Positions 52,825 through 61,435 of a stretch of DNA of 64,000 nt are shown here, in pieces; position 1 is the stretch's first letter; the number at the start of each line of letters is the position of its first letter. Position numbers and translations under genes: made by a program. The notes below the pieces were generated by a model. That model was not told the origin of the DNA. It worked only from the letters and a program-made list of their open reading frames with translations, and did not search any database. Origin of the DNA: JBBQYD01 sp942493075 (GTDB lineage Bacteria > Verrucomicrobiota > Verrucomicrobiia > Limisphaerales > UBA8199); the NCBI GenBank assembly GCA_942493075.1, contig OW818681.1:930001-994000 (forward strand), given 5' to 3'.

Positions 52825-53139
52825 ATGAATAAAATATTCTGCTGTGCGGGTTTTCAACATCGCGTGGAAGCCGCTGGTCACCGAGGAGTGGCTATTCTTG
52901 TGCATAAGACACCGGGCGGCATTCTGTTTCTACTTCAATCAAGGGGAATTGCGCTTGAGGATATTGAGAAGGTGAAGTCGAACCCCAACGCACCGGATGT
53001 GAAGGTAAATCTCTCTTCGGAGATCGGGCTCCAATACTGCCCTTGGTGTGGCCGACGGCTTCAAGAACTCATCGAGGCCTCGTCAGCAGCATTTGAAGAT
53101 CTTTCCAGAAGGCACAGGAAATTTTACGCAGGGCCATGA
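52825..53139 (+). CDS. Small CPWCG immunity-like protein
   Basis: 104 residues: CCAGFQHRVEAAGHRGVAIL, GGILFLLQSRGIALEDIEKV, then VNLSSEIGLQYCPWCGRRLQ. The single CPWCG near residue 73 could help bind a metal with the N-terminal Cys pair. It follows a toxin-like tail by 14 nt, hence the immunity call. ATG 52825 has no strong ribosome site. Confidence 0.6.
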   Translation: MNKIFCCAGFQHRVEAAGHRGVAILVHKTPGGILFLLQSRGIALEDIEKVKSNPNAPDVKVNLSSEIGLQYCPWCGRRLQELIEASSAAFEDLSRRHRKFYAGP

Positions 53140-53161
53140 CGGCGCATGATCTTTCGTCGGG

Positions 53162-53371
53162 CCAGCAATCTGGATGGAAAAACCAGACCATTTTCGAACC
53201 GCCGGTCATGGAAGCCGAGGACGGGCGGGAGCTGAGTTTCGCGCCAAATAGGCTGAGTTAATCGAGCAAGGGAAATTTGGTGAGGCTTTGCTGATGGACG
53301 TGAACGATATCCGAACAAGCTTTGGCGATAAGTATGATGTGGGCATTAATTTGGTCAACGACAATTATTAG
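53162..53371 (+). pseudogene. Toxin tip remnant with internal amber stop
   Basis: One frame encodes PAIWMEKPDHFRTAGHGSRG, RAGAEFRAK, TAG (53249), then AELIEQGKFGEALLMDVNDI, RTSFGDKYDVGINLVNDNY and a stop. The protein-like reading continues on both sides of the amber codon, so this is a decayed toxin end rather than two genes. The IS21 element lies 9 nt after its stop, where an immunity gene would be expected. Confidence 0.55.
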
Positions 53372-53446
53372 TTACCACCAGCGACAATTAAAAGTTACCA
53401 GTGGTTTTGGGGTGGAAATTTATCCGTTCATGGTTCGTTCCAATGT

Positions 53447-54295
53447 TCAGGGTTTAGGAGCAACTTCCATTGGTGAAACGGAGTCGTGGGTGCCGTCAGG
53501 CACCCGCGACGGAGTGGAACCGATGGAAGTTGCTGGCGCCGCGGAGTGCTCGGACGGACGATCGTGTACTTTAGGAGCCCGGATGCTCCCGTTGGTAAAT
53601 TCCAGAATGGTGGCGTGGTGGACGAGCCGGTCAATAGCCGCCATTGTTGTCATCGGATCTTTGAAGATCTGATCCCATTTTGAAAAGACCAGATTGCTGC
53701 TGATTATGACGCTTCGCCGCTCGTAACGCTCAGCCAGAAACGTGAATAAAACTTCCATTTCCTGCCGGTCTTGTTGCACGTAGCCGATATCGTCCAAAAT
53801 GACCGCAGCGAATCGGTCCAGACGCTTGAGCTCGTTTTCCAGCCGCAGTTCTTTCTTGGCTGCCAAGAGTTGCTGAACCAGCCGGAAAGTGGGGATGAAC
53901 AGCACCGGGTAGCGGTGCCGCAAAACCAGTTCGCGTCCCAGAGCCGCCAGGAAATGCGTTTTGCCCCTTCCGGGCAATCCGAACGCCAGCAGGTTCTCAG
54001 CGCGTTCCACGAAATGCCCTTCCAGCAACGTTGGCAAGAGCCGCCGGATCTTTGGCGGCAGGAGCTTCTCATCCAGGTTGCCTAGTGTTTTTCCATCAGG
54101 AAGACCCGACTCATGAAGCAGCCTGGTTGTTTTGCGCTCACTGCGATCCTGAGCCTCGCTCTCGCACAAATGCTGCAGGAGCCGTTTATAGCCCCAGTTT
54201 TCACGTTCGGCTCTGGTGATGCTCTCCTCCCAGATTGACGCTATGGTGGGCAGGCGGAACGCGCGCAGCAGCCCTGTTAATCCTTCAGCTGACAT
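53447..54295 (-). CDS. istB: IS21 helper ATPase IstB
   Basis: 282 residues. AAA+ ATPase with Walker A FGLPGRGKTHFLAALG near residue 105, Walker B AVILDDIGYVQQD and a sensor region SVIISSNLVFSKWDQIFKDP. It assists IstA in target choice and strand transfer. Its ATG lies inside the end of istA (11-nt overlap). The last 45 residues (after LEFTNGSIRAPKV) are encoded by an imperfect 76-nt palindrome and look like an added tail. Confidence 0.92.
   Translation of the reverse strand: MSAEGLTGLLRAFRLPTIASIWEESITRAERENWGYKRLLQHLCESEAQDRSERKTTRLLHESGLPDGKTLGNLDEKLLPPKIRRLLPTLLEGHFVERAENLLAFGLPGRGKTHFLAALGRELVLRHRYPVLFIPTFRLVQQLLAAKKELRLENELKRLDRFAAVILDDIGYVQQDRQEMEVLFTFLAERYERRSVIISSNLVFSKWDQIFKDPMTTMAAIDRLVHHATILEFTNGSIRAPKVHDRPSEHSAAPATSIGSTPSRVPDGTHDSVSPMEVAPKP
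53459..53534. repeat. Imperfect 76-nt palindrome in the 3' end of istB
   Basis: Arms begin GCAACTTCCATTGGT and, on the other side, end ACCGATGGAAGTTGC; the core is GGGTGCC/GGCACCC with a GTCA loop (53488-53505). About 28 of 35 positions pair. Confidence 0.6.
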
Positions 54296-55784
54296 AGGTC
54301 ACCTCCAGTTCCGGGCTTAGCAGTGCGTCATAGGAATGCCACTCCGGCTGCAACTTGATTTCATCAACCTGTGGCTTGGGCTCGGGTTGGAGAATGCGCC
54401 GAAAGCCTTCCACGCTCCATTCCGGAAAAGGCGGACTCAAGTGGTCGGCCAGAAGGATCTCCACGTCACTTTCTCCGGCTTCACTGGCCAGTTTGAGCAG
54501 GCGCAAATACTCCACCGTCCCGCCATGCTGGCCGTGCCTGGCGACCAACCGGTCGTGTGCGTCTCGAAAAGATCGGCTCGGATAAAGCTGCTCGCGATAG
54601 CGATAGCGATCAAAAGCCCCCGGCTTTCGCAACAAATGATCAATCACGTGCCGGTAGTTGAGCACCACCCCTCTGTCCCCGCAGTGCCGGTGCAGAACCA
54701 GGAGCAGTTGCCGCCCGCTGTATAGCTTGAGTTCGCGCTCGTAAACCTCCACTCTTACCTCGTGCCCAATGAGCCGTGCGGGCACCGAATAGCCCACTTT
54801 CTTGACGCGAATGGTGCTGCCGCTGCTCACTCGGCAAATCACCTCGTCGTATTCACTTAAGCGCGTAGCAGGCAGCGGCTTCATGACTGCCAGCTCTGCT
54901 GTGAGCTTTTCCTGCCGATGCCGGTTTCCCCGCTCCAACACATCATGCAGAAAGCGCTCATAATCGGGCTCCGAATGGAAGTCCCGGCTGCCACGCACCA
55001 GCAGATGCTGCCGCAAGCGACGCTTCAAATGCCCATTGCTCGATTCTACATCACCGTTCTCATTGGGACACTCAATCCCGGTGGTGTGGGGATCAATCCC
55101 GTAGTGCTTGCATAAAGACTCAAACTGCTCGTTGAACTCCCGGCCCGTGCCGCCTGCTCCCACGCGGTGCGTGGCCGCACTGCTGTTATCGACTCGCAGT
55201 TCCCTGGGCACTTTGCCCAGCCGGTATAACGCGTTCTGCAAACCTTGGCGGCAGGACAGCAGCGACTCCGACAGACACGGTGTAGCCCAATCCCAGTTGG
55301 AATGCGCCAGAACGCAATGGCACAACAGATGATCATAAGGATGCCCGGCAATCGTGATGGCCAGCTCATTGCAGTTGGTCCAATCCAGTTCCATTACCCG
55401 GCCTGGCTCCCAGTCCTGTGGAAAGAACACCTCCTTGTCAGGGCCCTGGGCCAAGCGCCACAGTTTGACACGTCTTTGAAAGGTTCGCAGATGTTGCTCC
55501 TGGGCCGCTTCCGGAGAACACTCCAAAAGGTGTTCGAACAACATTTTGGCCTCCAGATCCGGCGCCTCTTCCAGCATGGCACACGCCTGTGGCCAAATCC
55601 CTGCCAGAGGATCCTCCCGTGTTCTCCACGTGTGCTTGGCCTGCAACTCCGCGGGTGGCTTGCATTCGTTTAAGTACTTCCGTGCAATTTGCCGGCTCAT
55701 CCCAGCCTTCATTGCGCTTTGTGTCAGGTTCCTGGTCTCTTGATACTCGCTCATCAGTTTTCGGTATTGTTGTTTGGTGATCAT
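54285..55784 (-). CDS. istA: IS21 transposase IstA
   Basis: 499 residues from ATG 55784 (the frame is open to 55859, but MITKQQYRKLMSEYQETR is the usual N-terminus). Helix-turn-helix near residues 20-45 (TQSAMKAGMSRQIARKYLNE), then a DDE integrase core: VMELDWTNCNELAITIAG (first Asp), LRVDNSSAATHR (second Asp) and ECPNENGDVESSNGHLKRRL (Glu), followed by a C-terminal SH3-like region (RVKKVGYSVPARLIG). Confidence 0.92.
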   Translation of the reverse strand: MITKQQYRKLMSEYQETRNLTQSAMKAGMSRQIARKYLNECKPPAELQAKHTWRTREDPLAGIWPQACAMLEEAPDLEAKMLFEHLLECSPEAAQEQHLRTFQRRVKLWRLAQGPDKEVFFPQDWEPGRVMELDWTNCNELAITIAGHPYDHLLCHCVLAHSNWDWATPCLSESLLSCRQGLQNALYRLGKVPRELRVDNSSAATHRVGAGGTGREFNEQFESLCKHYGIDPHTTGIECPNENGDVESSNGHLKRRLRQHLLVRGSRDFHSEPDYERFLHDVLERGNRHRQEKLTAELAVMKPLPATRLSEYDEVICRVSSGSTIRVKKVGYSVPARLIGHEVRVEVYERELKLYSGRQLLLVLHRHCGDRGVVLNYRHVIDHLLRKPGAFDRYRYREQLYPSRSFRDAHDRLVARHGQHGGTVEYLRLLKLASEAGESDVEILLADHLSPPFPEWSVEGFRRILQPEPKPQVDEIKLQPEWHSYDALLSPELEVTYVS

Positions 55785-55932
55785 CGACCGAGGGTTTGAC
55801 CTCAAGGCCACCCCTCCGTCGCCATCATCCCAAACCACCGGAAAACTGATACTCGTCACCGGTAACTTTTAATTGTCGCTACACACATTAATCAAATGCT
55901 CGAATATTATGAGTCAATTCCTAGCTGGAAGC

Positions 55933-55955
55933 CAAGCGTGTGAGGACGTCTTTAA
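55933..55955 (-). pseudogene. Tiny IS66 transposase scar
   Basis: Minus strand reads LKDVLTRL in codons, the same piece as in the IS66 remnant at 49072-49184. It directly abuts an R1 repeat. Confidence 0.45.
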
Positions 55956-56126
55956 GTGTTACGAACTTTTTTCCTATTGTAGTTTTGGCCTTTTTGTCAT
56001 CGCAGGTTCTTTCCAAAACAGCCGCGCTGACATCCGCCTCCGCCCGGCTTCGGCGCGACAAGTCGTGTTTTGTAACCGAATAGCCATGAACTGGTCGTAG
56101 CCTTACGACACGGTTGGCCGGTTTGA
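55956..56126 (+). repeat. Dispersed repeat R1, full copy
   Basis: GTGTTACGAACTTTTTTCC to ACGGTTGGCCGGTT, 171 bases, matching 45814-45981 along its length. It lies just outside the IS21 element. Confidence 0.75.
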
Positions 56127-56234
56127 GCTTGGGGTTTCAGGTTGGAGGAGTTTTACCGCGATCTACCTCAGGTGAATCACACGAAGACACGAGGGTACGA
56201 AGAAAACAAGCAAAGGCCAACGGCAGGAATGTAC

Positions 56235-56318
56235 TCACGCAAAGACGCTAAGATGCAAAAGACAACCGAGGACCCTTTGCTTCTGTTCTCCAGGTCTTTT
56301 CTTGGCTACTTTGTTGTG
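56235..56318. repeat. Dispersed repeats R3 and R2, second copies
   Basis: TCACGCAAAGACGCTAAGAT (56235) matches 8787-8806, and TTTGCTTCTGTTCTCCAGGT (56276) matches 45987. The wider stretch 56127-56511 has no recognised gene. Confidence 0.55.
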
Positions 56319-56514
56319 TAACATTATGTTCCGATAAGAACAGCTATACCTTGCGAACAGAAGGGGGACCAAGGAAACGAAGACTTGAAAAGGCTGCGTT
56401 TTTGGAGCAAGGGGACCAGTGGAGCCGGCCTGGCGACGCGGATCTGCTCGCGGGGCCAGCGTGTGGCCGAAGGTCTAAGCGATGGCTTGATCATTTGTCT
56501 TCACTTTCTCTTTG

Positions 56515-56808
56515 ATGAGGCTGGGTGAACACAGGAGAGGTTACGGCGAGATTGTCGCAGTCTTTCCTCCAATGAGGCTGGATGAGCACACGATTGACCT
56601 GTTTGAGATCGACGATGCGGGTTTGGTCTCGCACGGCCTCAATGAGGGCACCCACGGTAACAGTAGTTTTGGCGCAACGTATGGTTTTCAGCTTTCTCTC
56701 CGCTCTTCCCGGGTAACAAAACTTTGGCGCAATTCGCCGCCTCCGAGAAAGATTGAAATGCTTAGATTTGCTGTGATGATGATGGAAAAGTACGGTTTTG
56801 CTTACTGA
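56515..56808 (+). CDS. Short protein upstream of a double-CXXCG immunity gene
   Basis: 97 residues from ATG 56515. The body from FPPMRLDEHTIDLFEIDDAG onward (GLVSHGLNEGTHGNSSFGAT, YGFQLSLRSSRVTKLWRN) looks protein-like. The first 19 residues may be spurious, since ATGAGGCTGGGTGAACACAG recurs almost exactly 57 nt later. It ends 3 nt before the next gene and could be a toxin tip or a small immunity protein; no family is recognised. Confidence 0.45.
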   Translation: MRLGEHRRGYGEIVAVFPPMRLDEHTIDLFEIDDAGLVSHGLNEGTHGNSSFGATYGFQLSLRSSRVTKLWRNSPPPRKIEMLRFAVMMMEKYGFAY

Positions 56809-56811
56809 GAG

Positions 56812-57531
56812 ATGAAGCTATTTTCAGTCAGAGCAGACGATGAAGACTGGAGACATCAAGGAAGCCTCGAGGCGCAACACAGATGGAGGCTGCCGGGAAT
56901 AGGCTGCAGCGTCTGTGGGCATATCTGGTCAGGAACCGGACTGTACTATCCTTCCATCGAACTGCCCGTTGATCTGGAAAGCGCAATATCCCAATCAGGC
57001 CCAAGAGTTTGTCTTGAGAAATTCAAGCAACTTGCAAGTCTTCTGCGAGCCCGTTTTGGAGAAGACCTGTACGTAAAGCCGGGGACCGAGTTTGGCCCAC
57101 TTTCAGGAATCTCTTTGGGCAAACACGGCGATTTTGCATGGGGTTCTGGCTCGGTGATACTTATCGCGCCTCCTGTTTGCGAGGCATTGACAGAAAGTTG
57201 CGTGAAAGGCTTGGTGACTGTTAAAACGAACGTCGTGCCGAAGGGGAAGAGGCCATTCATACACCTAGAGCTCGTTTTGGAGCCTGCCGTTTCCATGTCC
57301 CTTAATGGATTTCCTGAACCCTGTGCGGGGTGTGGATGGTTGGATACATCTGGGACCGACTTCGAGAAGTGGGATGATTACGAGTTGTTGGGCGCAACAA
57401 TTCCCCCGGAACTGGACCTCTTCAGGATGAAGGAATACCCAGGTTACATTTTTGCAACAGAGAAGTTTGTGCGTGAAGCCCAACGCCTTCAGCTTACAGG
57501 CGTCAAATTCACTGAAGTCTGTATCGTATAA
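56812..57531 (+). CDS. Double-CXXCG motif immunity protein (SitI6-like)
   Basis: 239 residues that follow the Myxococcus double-CXXCG (Gmx_para_CXXCG/SitI6) pattern closely: HRWRLPGIGCSVCGHIW, GLYYPSIELP, KPGTEFGPLSGISLGKHGDF, CAGCGWLDTSG (second CxxCG), then ATIPPELDLFRMKEYPGYIF, ATEKFVREAQRLQLTGVKF and TEVCIV. The two CxxCG pairs (about residues 32 and 172) probably bind zinc. In Myxococcus such proteins give immunity to lipoprotein-borne Sit toxins. GAGAG precedes ATG 56812. This is the last gene of the array. Confidence 0.8.
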   Translation: MKLFSVRADDEDWRHQGSLEAQHRWRLPGIGCSVCGHIWSGTGLYYPSIELPVDLESAISQSGPRVCLEKFKQLASLLRARFGEDLYVKPGTEFGPLSGISLGKHGDFAWGSGSVILIAPPVCEALTESCVKGLVTVKTNVVPKGKRPFIHLELVLEPAVSMSLNGFPEPCAGCGWLDTSGTDFEKWDDYELLGATIPPELDLFRMKEYPGYIFATEKFVREAQRLQLTGVKFTEVCIV

Positions 57532-57554
57532 CCACAGGACGGTTCTGTAATGGC

Positions 57555-60500
57555 CTATGGAACAATGGGGGCCAGTCGGTAGAAGATTGAGTTGGCGGAG
57601 CCGGATAGCGGGAGAAAGATCTGGTTGGTTCCAACCGCGGCAGGCACCGGAAACCAGATAGTGCCCAGGCCCGAGGCTGTCTGATTGGTTTGAGCTTCGA
57701 GTTGCCAGCCCGAATTGGATGGCCAGGAGAGGTGCAGTGTTTTGCCGCCTTCTGTCCGGGTGATGCCGATGCTGGGGCTAGCAGGGTTTGCGGACACGAC
57801 TCGCAGGGTTCCATCTGTGAGCAGGGTGGAGGTGTCCCAGGCAAGACCCGCTCCAGGTTCAACCGGCTGAATAGAGGCAAACGCGCCGGAATAAGCTCCA
57901 GCAGAGAAGAGTGACAGGGCATCACCCGCAGCAAGCGGTTGTTCGAGCAGTTGAAGTTTCAGTTGGCCGCCAAAAGCGATCTGGGTCGGGCCTGTTATGC
58001 GATCTGTGGCGATTCCTGCCGTTGTTTTCGATACTTCCAACTCGACAGTCCCTTCAAGCTTGAGCCCGCCAAGAATGCGCGTGTCATAGAGGACTTCCGG
58101 ATGGTTGTGCAGCGTTTGCGCCGAAGTGAGAGTGAAAGTACCGTCATTCCGAAGCCTGGCATCAAGTTCGCCGAGGTACAAGAAGATCGTGGCTGAGTTG
58201 GGGAAACTCCCATGATCTACCAGGCGAAGGTCTCCACTAACAGTTGTTCTCCCGCTATAAGTGCAGACGTTGCTCAGAGTTACGCTCCCATTACCTACAA
58301 CAACGACCTCCAATCCCAGCTTTTGTGTGCCGCCGTTGACTGAGTCACAAATTTCACCTCCATAGTATATATTAGTGCCAAAGTAACTTGCGAGTATCAG
58401 ACGCGAGTCTCTAGTCTTGCTGCCGTTGCCGATTATCGTTCTGCCTCCATTATATCGGAGATCTGGAAGCTCAATGTAACCCCCATTTATATCGAGAATC
58501 GCCGTTTCACCAACTGACCCATACTCGAACCACCCGTAAATGGTGCAATTGGTTTTGAACCGCAGTGTCCCCGACTCAATTGATAGTACGTAGGTGGATA
58601 ATTGGATAGGTGAATTTACTTCCCAGATGCCTGTACCGGTCTTTGTCAGTTGGTAGAAACCACCGCCCTGTTCATTCCCAGCCGATTCTATGGAGCCGAA
58701 ACCGCCACCTGATAGAACCAACCCAAGTCCGCCTGACGGGACACTTGCTAAGTGCAACTCCGTTCCAGGACCGCCGGCGTCGATCTCAGCCCAGGCGTTG
58801 GTCTGTCCCGCATCCACCATCACGGAGACGGGTCCCAAACACGCGTTCGAACCATGCACTGCCATGAGTGTCGGGCGCGAAATAGCATTGGAATTAGCGA
58901 ACAACCGGATATCGGCCTTAGTGACGGCGTTCGAGAGTTCGACACGCGTATTGGGGTTTATCTCAATACTCTGACAGTTTGTGGCTATTGTGGAAATTCG
59001 CGCCTTTCCCTCTTCCACTTTCAGGTTGGTCAATAGGTCAATGTCGCCGTTAAGAACGAGATCTCCTAGACCGCGTTTGCTGAGGGTATACGCGCTGAGC
59101 TTCCCATTAATGATAGCAGCAGCATTCGAGTGAACAGTCAGGTTCAAGGTCGGTCCTTGGATCAGGGCTGGATCAGTTCTGGCGAGGAGTCCGCCCGCAA
59201 ACTCAAAGGAGGAGTTCGTTTGGATTGTGATGTCGGTGTTCTCACCGCCAAACTCTACCGGTCCGAGCAACCGGGTTAAGCCAGAGCCATCCTTCAGCAG
59301 CGCGCCTCCGGCTTGATTTTGGCCTGTAAGGTTCAGTGGTTCCTCCAGATCGATATTAACATCAATCCTGAGCTGAGCTCCTGCCTTGACTATAGTGGTT
59401 CCCGCAGAGGAGCCGAGCGCGCCGGGATTCCGCACAGTTAGACCTGAGTCAGGGTTAACAATCGTCGTGCCGGAGAAACTGTTGCTGGCCAGGAGAACGA
59501 TCCGGCTGGCTTCGTCCAAAGTGTTTTGAATCGTGATATTGCCGGTGCCGCTTATTGGATTTGCAATCACATAAGAAACGCCTTGTGCGTTGAGCGCCAG
59601 GGTTCCGTCGTTGATAATCGGGCCTTGGCTAAGCATTCCTGGCCCTAGGGACGGGAAAACGAGAGTGCCGCCGTCGATTCGAGTCGGTCCGGTGAAGGTG
59701 TTGAACGAGCCTACCTGCAATGCTGCTTGGGGTTTGACGACCAGACTTGCCGCTCCTGCCAGGCCTCCTCCAGGGCCGTCCCAGGTTGCGGCCGTGTCCA
59801 CCACAATCGAATTTGGGTGGGCCATTTCCTGGAAAAACACACTACTCTGGGCCGAAGTAACCAGCACGTTTGCACCCTCCGCCGAGTCCGACAGGGTGCC
59901 TGTTCCAAGGTCCTGGAAGCTTGAATCGCCCGGCCATGAAAATCCCACCCAGGCGAGTTCAACGGGCGCATTAACTGCCAATTCAGTCAAAGCAATGACA
60001 AAGCCCAGACTGTTGGTCACGGTTACTGAATAGGTGCCTGAATCAGCTACGCTCGCTTCGGGAATTCTCAGAAAGCGATTGGTTTCGCCTGGCAACGCGG
60101 TTCCGTTTCGATGCCATTGAAAGTGTATTGGCGATGCACCTGCAGCGGCCACTCGGAACACGACCGTTTGCTCCGCCTGGGTGGACACATTTCCGGGAGC
60201 AAATGTGATGATTGGTGCGGCAGGAGTGCGTTGGAGTGCTACACCTCTCAACTCAACGCGAATCCCACCTGGCTTAAGCGAAGCATTTGAAGTCACAAAA
60301 TCGAGGGTGTTCTCGCCTAAAACGAAGCCGTTGGTGATCAAAAACGCCGTCCACGATGAGGGCGAAGCGCCGGCTCCCAAGACCTTGGACACTCCGTTTA
60401 AGCGGATTTCGGTTCCTTGGCTGTCGGCGAGCCATTGCCCGGAGAGTTCTGCCGTGGATGGATCGAGATCTGAAAGTAGAAAGCGGGTCCGATAAACATA

Positions 60501-61046
60501 GGCACCTGCCTGGAGTTGTGCCCCATCCCAGGGGCTGATCCAGCGCGATGCCGTGCCATTTGTCAGCCAGTGTGACGGCCCCCAGCTAAACGTATAAGTT
60601 TGTGGATTGGGATAAAGCCGGTCGGCGCTCTCCAGGAGTTCCCAGTGCGGATCGCCAGGGGCCCCGGGCAGCACCTTTGCTGACTCCTCCACCCCTGTAT
60701 TGAACAGCTCAGTAAAGGGATATCCCACCCGCACCACAGCCACCTCGCTGGTTTGTGACAAGGTTCCACCTGTAACGATGACCCGATAATCGCCAGCCAC
60801 CGATGGAGTGATGTTTGGGAGCGTCAGGCTGCTTGAAGTAGCGCCCAGGAGGTTAGTGCCCGAGCGTTGCCACTGGTAGGCAGCCGAACTGTCATCAGAG
60901 GCGACAGACAACACGCAATCTTCCCCAAGGAGTGCGAACTGGCTCTTCGGCTGTTGTATGATGTTTATAGCCAATGAGGTATATGCAAAAAGGAGCAAAG
61001 AAAGAGTTGGAATCAGCAAATGAAAGCTCAGCTTGATACGGTGCAT
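57555..61046 (-). CDS. Secreted Ig-domain and beta-helix (autotransporter-strand) protein
   Basis: 1163 residues with a signal peptide (IKLSFHLLIPTLSLLLFAYTS). An Ig-like domain follows (about 27-105; QPKSQFALLGEDCVLSVAS, YQWQRSGTNLLGATSSS), then a carbohydrate-binding-like jelly roll (110-270), a second Ig-like domain (275-360; FQWHRNGTALPGETNRFLRI) and a long right-handed beta-helix with autotransporter-associated strand repeats (for example SFNTFTGPTRIDGGTLVFPS and SNSFSGTTIVNPDSGLTVRN). The C-terminus ends SGSANSIFYRLAPIVP without a CTERM sorting tail or beta-barrel. Probably a surface or matrix protein. It is convergent with the immunity array (23 nt between stops). Confidence 0.8.
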   Translation of the reverse strand: MHRIKLSFHLLIPTLSLLLFAYTSLAINIIQQPKSQFALLGEDCVLSVASDDSSAAYQWQRSGTNLLGATSSSLTLPNITPSVAGDYRVIVTGGTLSQTSEVAVVRVGYPFTELFNTGVEESAKVLPGAPGDPHWELLESADRLYPNPQTYTFSWGPSHWLTNGTASRWISPWDGAQLQAGAYVYRTRFLLSDLDPSTAELSGQWLADSQGTEIRLNGVSKVLGAGASPSSWTAFLITNGFVLGENTLDFVTSNASLKPGGIRVELRGVALQRTPAAPIITFAPGNVSTQAEQTVVFRVAAAGASPIHFQWHRNGTALPGETNRFLRIPEASVADSGTYSVTVTNSLGFVIALTELAVNAPVELAWVGFSWPGDSSFQDLGTGTLSDSAEGANVLVTSAQSSVFFQEMAHPNSIVVDTAATWDGPGGGLAGAASLVVKPQAALQVGSFNTFTGPTRIDGGTLVFPSLGPGMLSQGPIINDGTLALNAQGVSYVIANPISGTGNITIQNTLDEASRIVLLASNSFSGTTIVNPDSGLTVRNPGALGSSAGTTIVKAGAQLRIDVNIDLEEPLNLTGQNQAGGALLKDGSGLTRLLGPVEFGGENTDITIQTNSSFEFAGGLLARTDPALIQGPTLNLTVHSNAAAIINGKLSAYTLSKRGLGDLVLNGDIDLLTNLKVEEGKARISTIATNCQSIEINPNTRVELSNAVTKADIRLFANSNAISRPTLMAVHGSNACLGPVSVMVDAGQTNAWAEIDAGGPGTELHLASVPSGGLGLVLSGGGFGSIESAGNEQGGGFYQLTKTGTGIWEVNSPIQLSTYVLSIESGTLRFKTNCTIYGWFEYGSVGETAILDINGGYIELPDLRYNGGRTIIGNGSKTRDSRLILASYFGTNIYYGGEICDSVNGGTQKLGLEVVVVGNGSVTLSNVCTYSGRTTVSGDLRLVDHGSFPNSATIFLYLGELDARLRNDGTFTLTSAQTLHNHPEVLYDTRILGGLKLEGTVELEVSKTTAGIATDRITGPTQIAFGGQLKLQLLEQPLAAGDALSLFSAGAYSGAFASIQPVEPGAGLAWDTSTLLTDGTLRVVSANPASPSIGITRTEGGKTLHLSWPSNSGWQLEAQTNQTASGLGTIWFPVPAAVGTNQIFLPLSGSANSIFYRLAPIVP

Positions 61047-61435
61047 TGTTTTCTCGGTTTCTTGACATTAGGCCGGGGGAATTTGCCCAGTTTATACACA
61101 GCCGCCCGCGATCCGGTCCTGCTTTGACTATCAGCATGTTGCATGCCTGCTGCGGACGCCGACTTCATATTTTGTCTATACACAGCGACGCGGTGTTCCA
61201 GATCGGGGTGACCTCACTCGGAACTGGGTTTAGCGCTAAGCAGTCCTCAAAGTGGCAGAACTGAAGCAGCACTTTGGCGGCGCGCCGTCTCATTACAGTC
61301 ATCCTTACTGCACCTTAAAACTCCGTTCCGGTAGGAACTTAGAAGGGCGCTATCTTCCCCCTTCCTACAAAGAAACATTGCGTGTGCACTCATAAGCAGG
61401 CTAAATAAGAGGCATACTGTTTACTTTGACCAATC
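61047..61435. other. Intergenic region between divergent genes
   Basis: No gene. It should hold the promoters of the secreted protein (minus) and the dehydrogenase operon (plus). A GTTCCGGTAGGAAC palindrome lies at about 61325-61338. No promoter could be fixed. Confidence 0.4.

Larger units (their letters stand above)
53380..55880 (-). mobile_element. IS21-family insertion sequence
   Basis: A 2.5-kb element with istA-istB on the minus strand and perfect 20-bp terminal inverted repeats, AGCGACAATTAAAAGTTACC at 53380-53399 and its complement at 55861-55880. Both genes are intact. No clear target duplication was found in the flanks. Confidence 0.9.

Noticed and set aside
43734..56126. CRISPR array made of the R1 repeats
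   Set aside because: Six copies spread over 12 kb, of unequal length and separated by genes; not a CRISPR layout.
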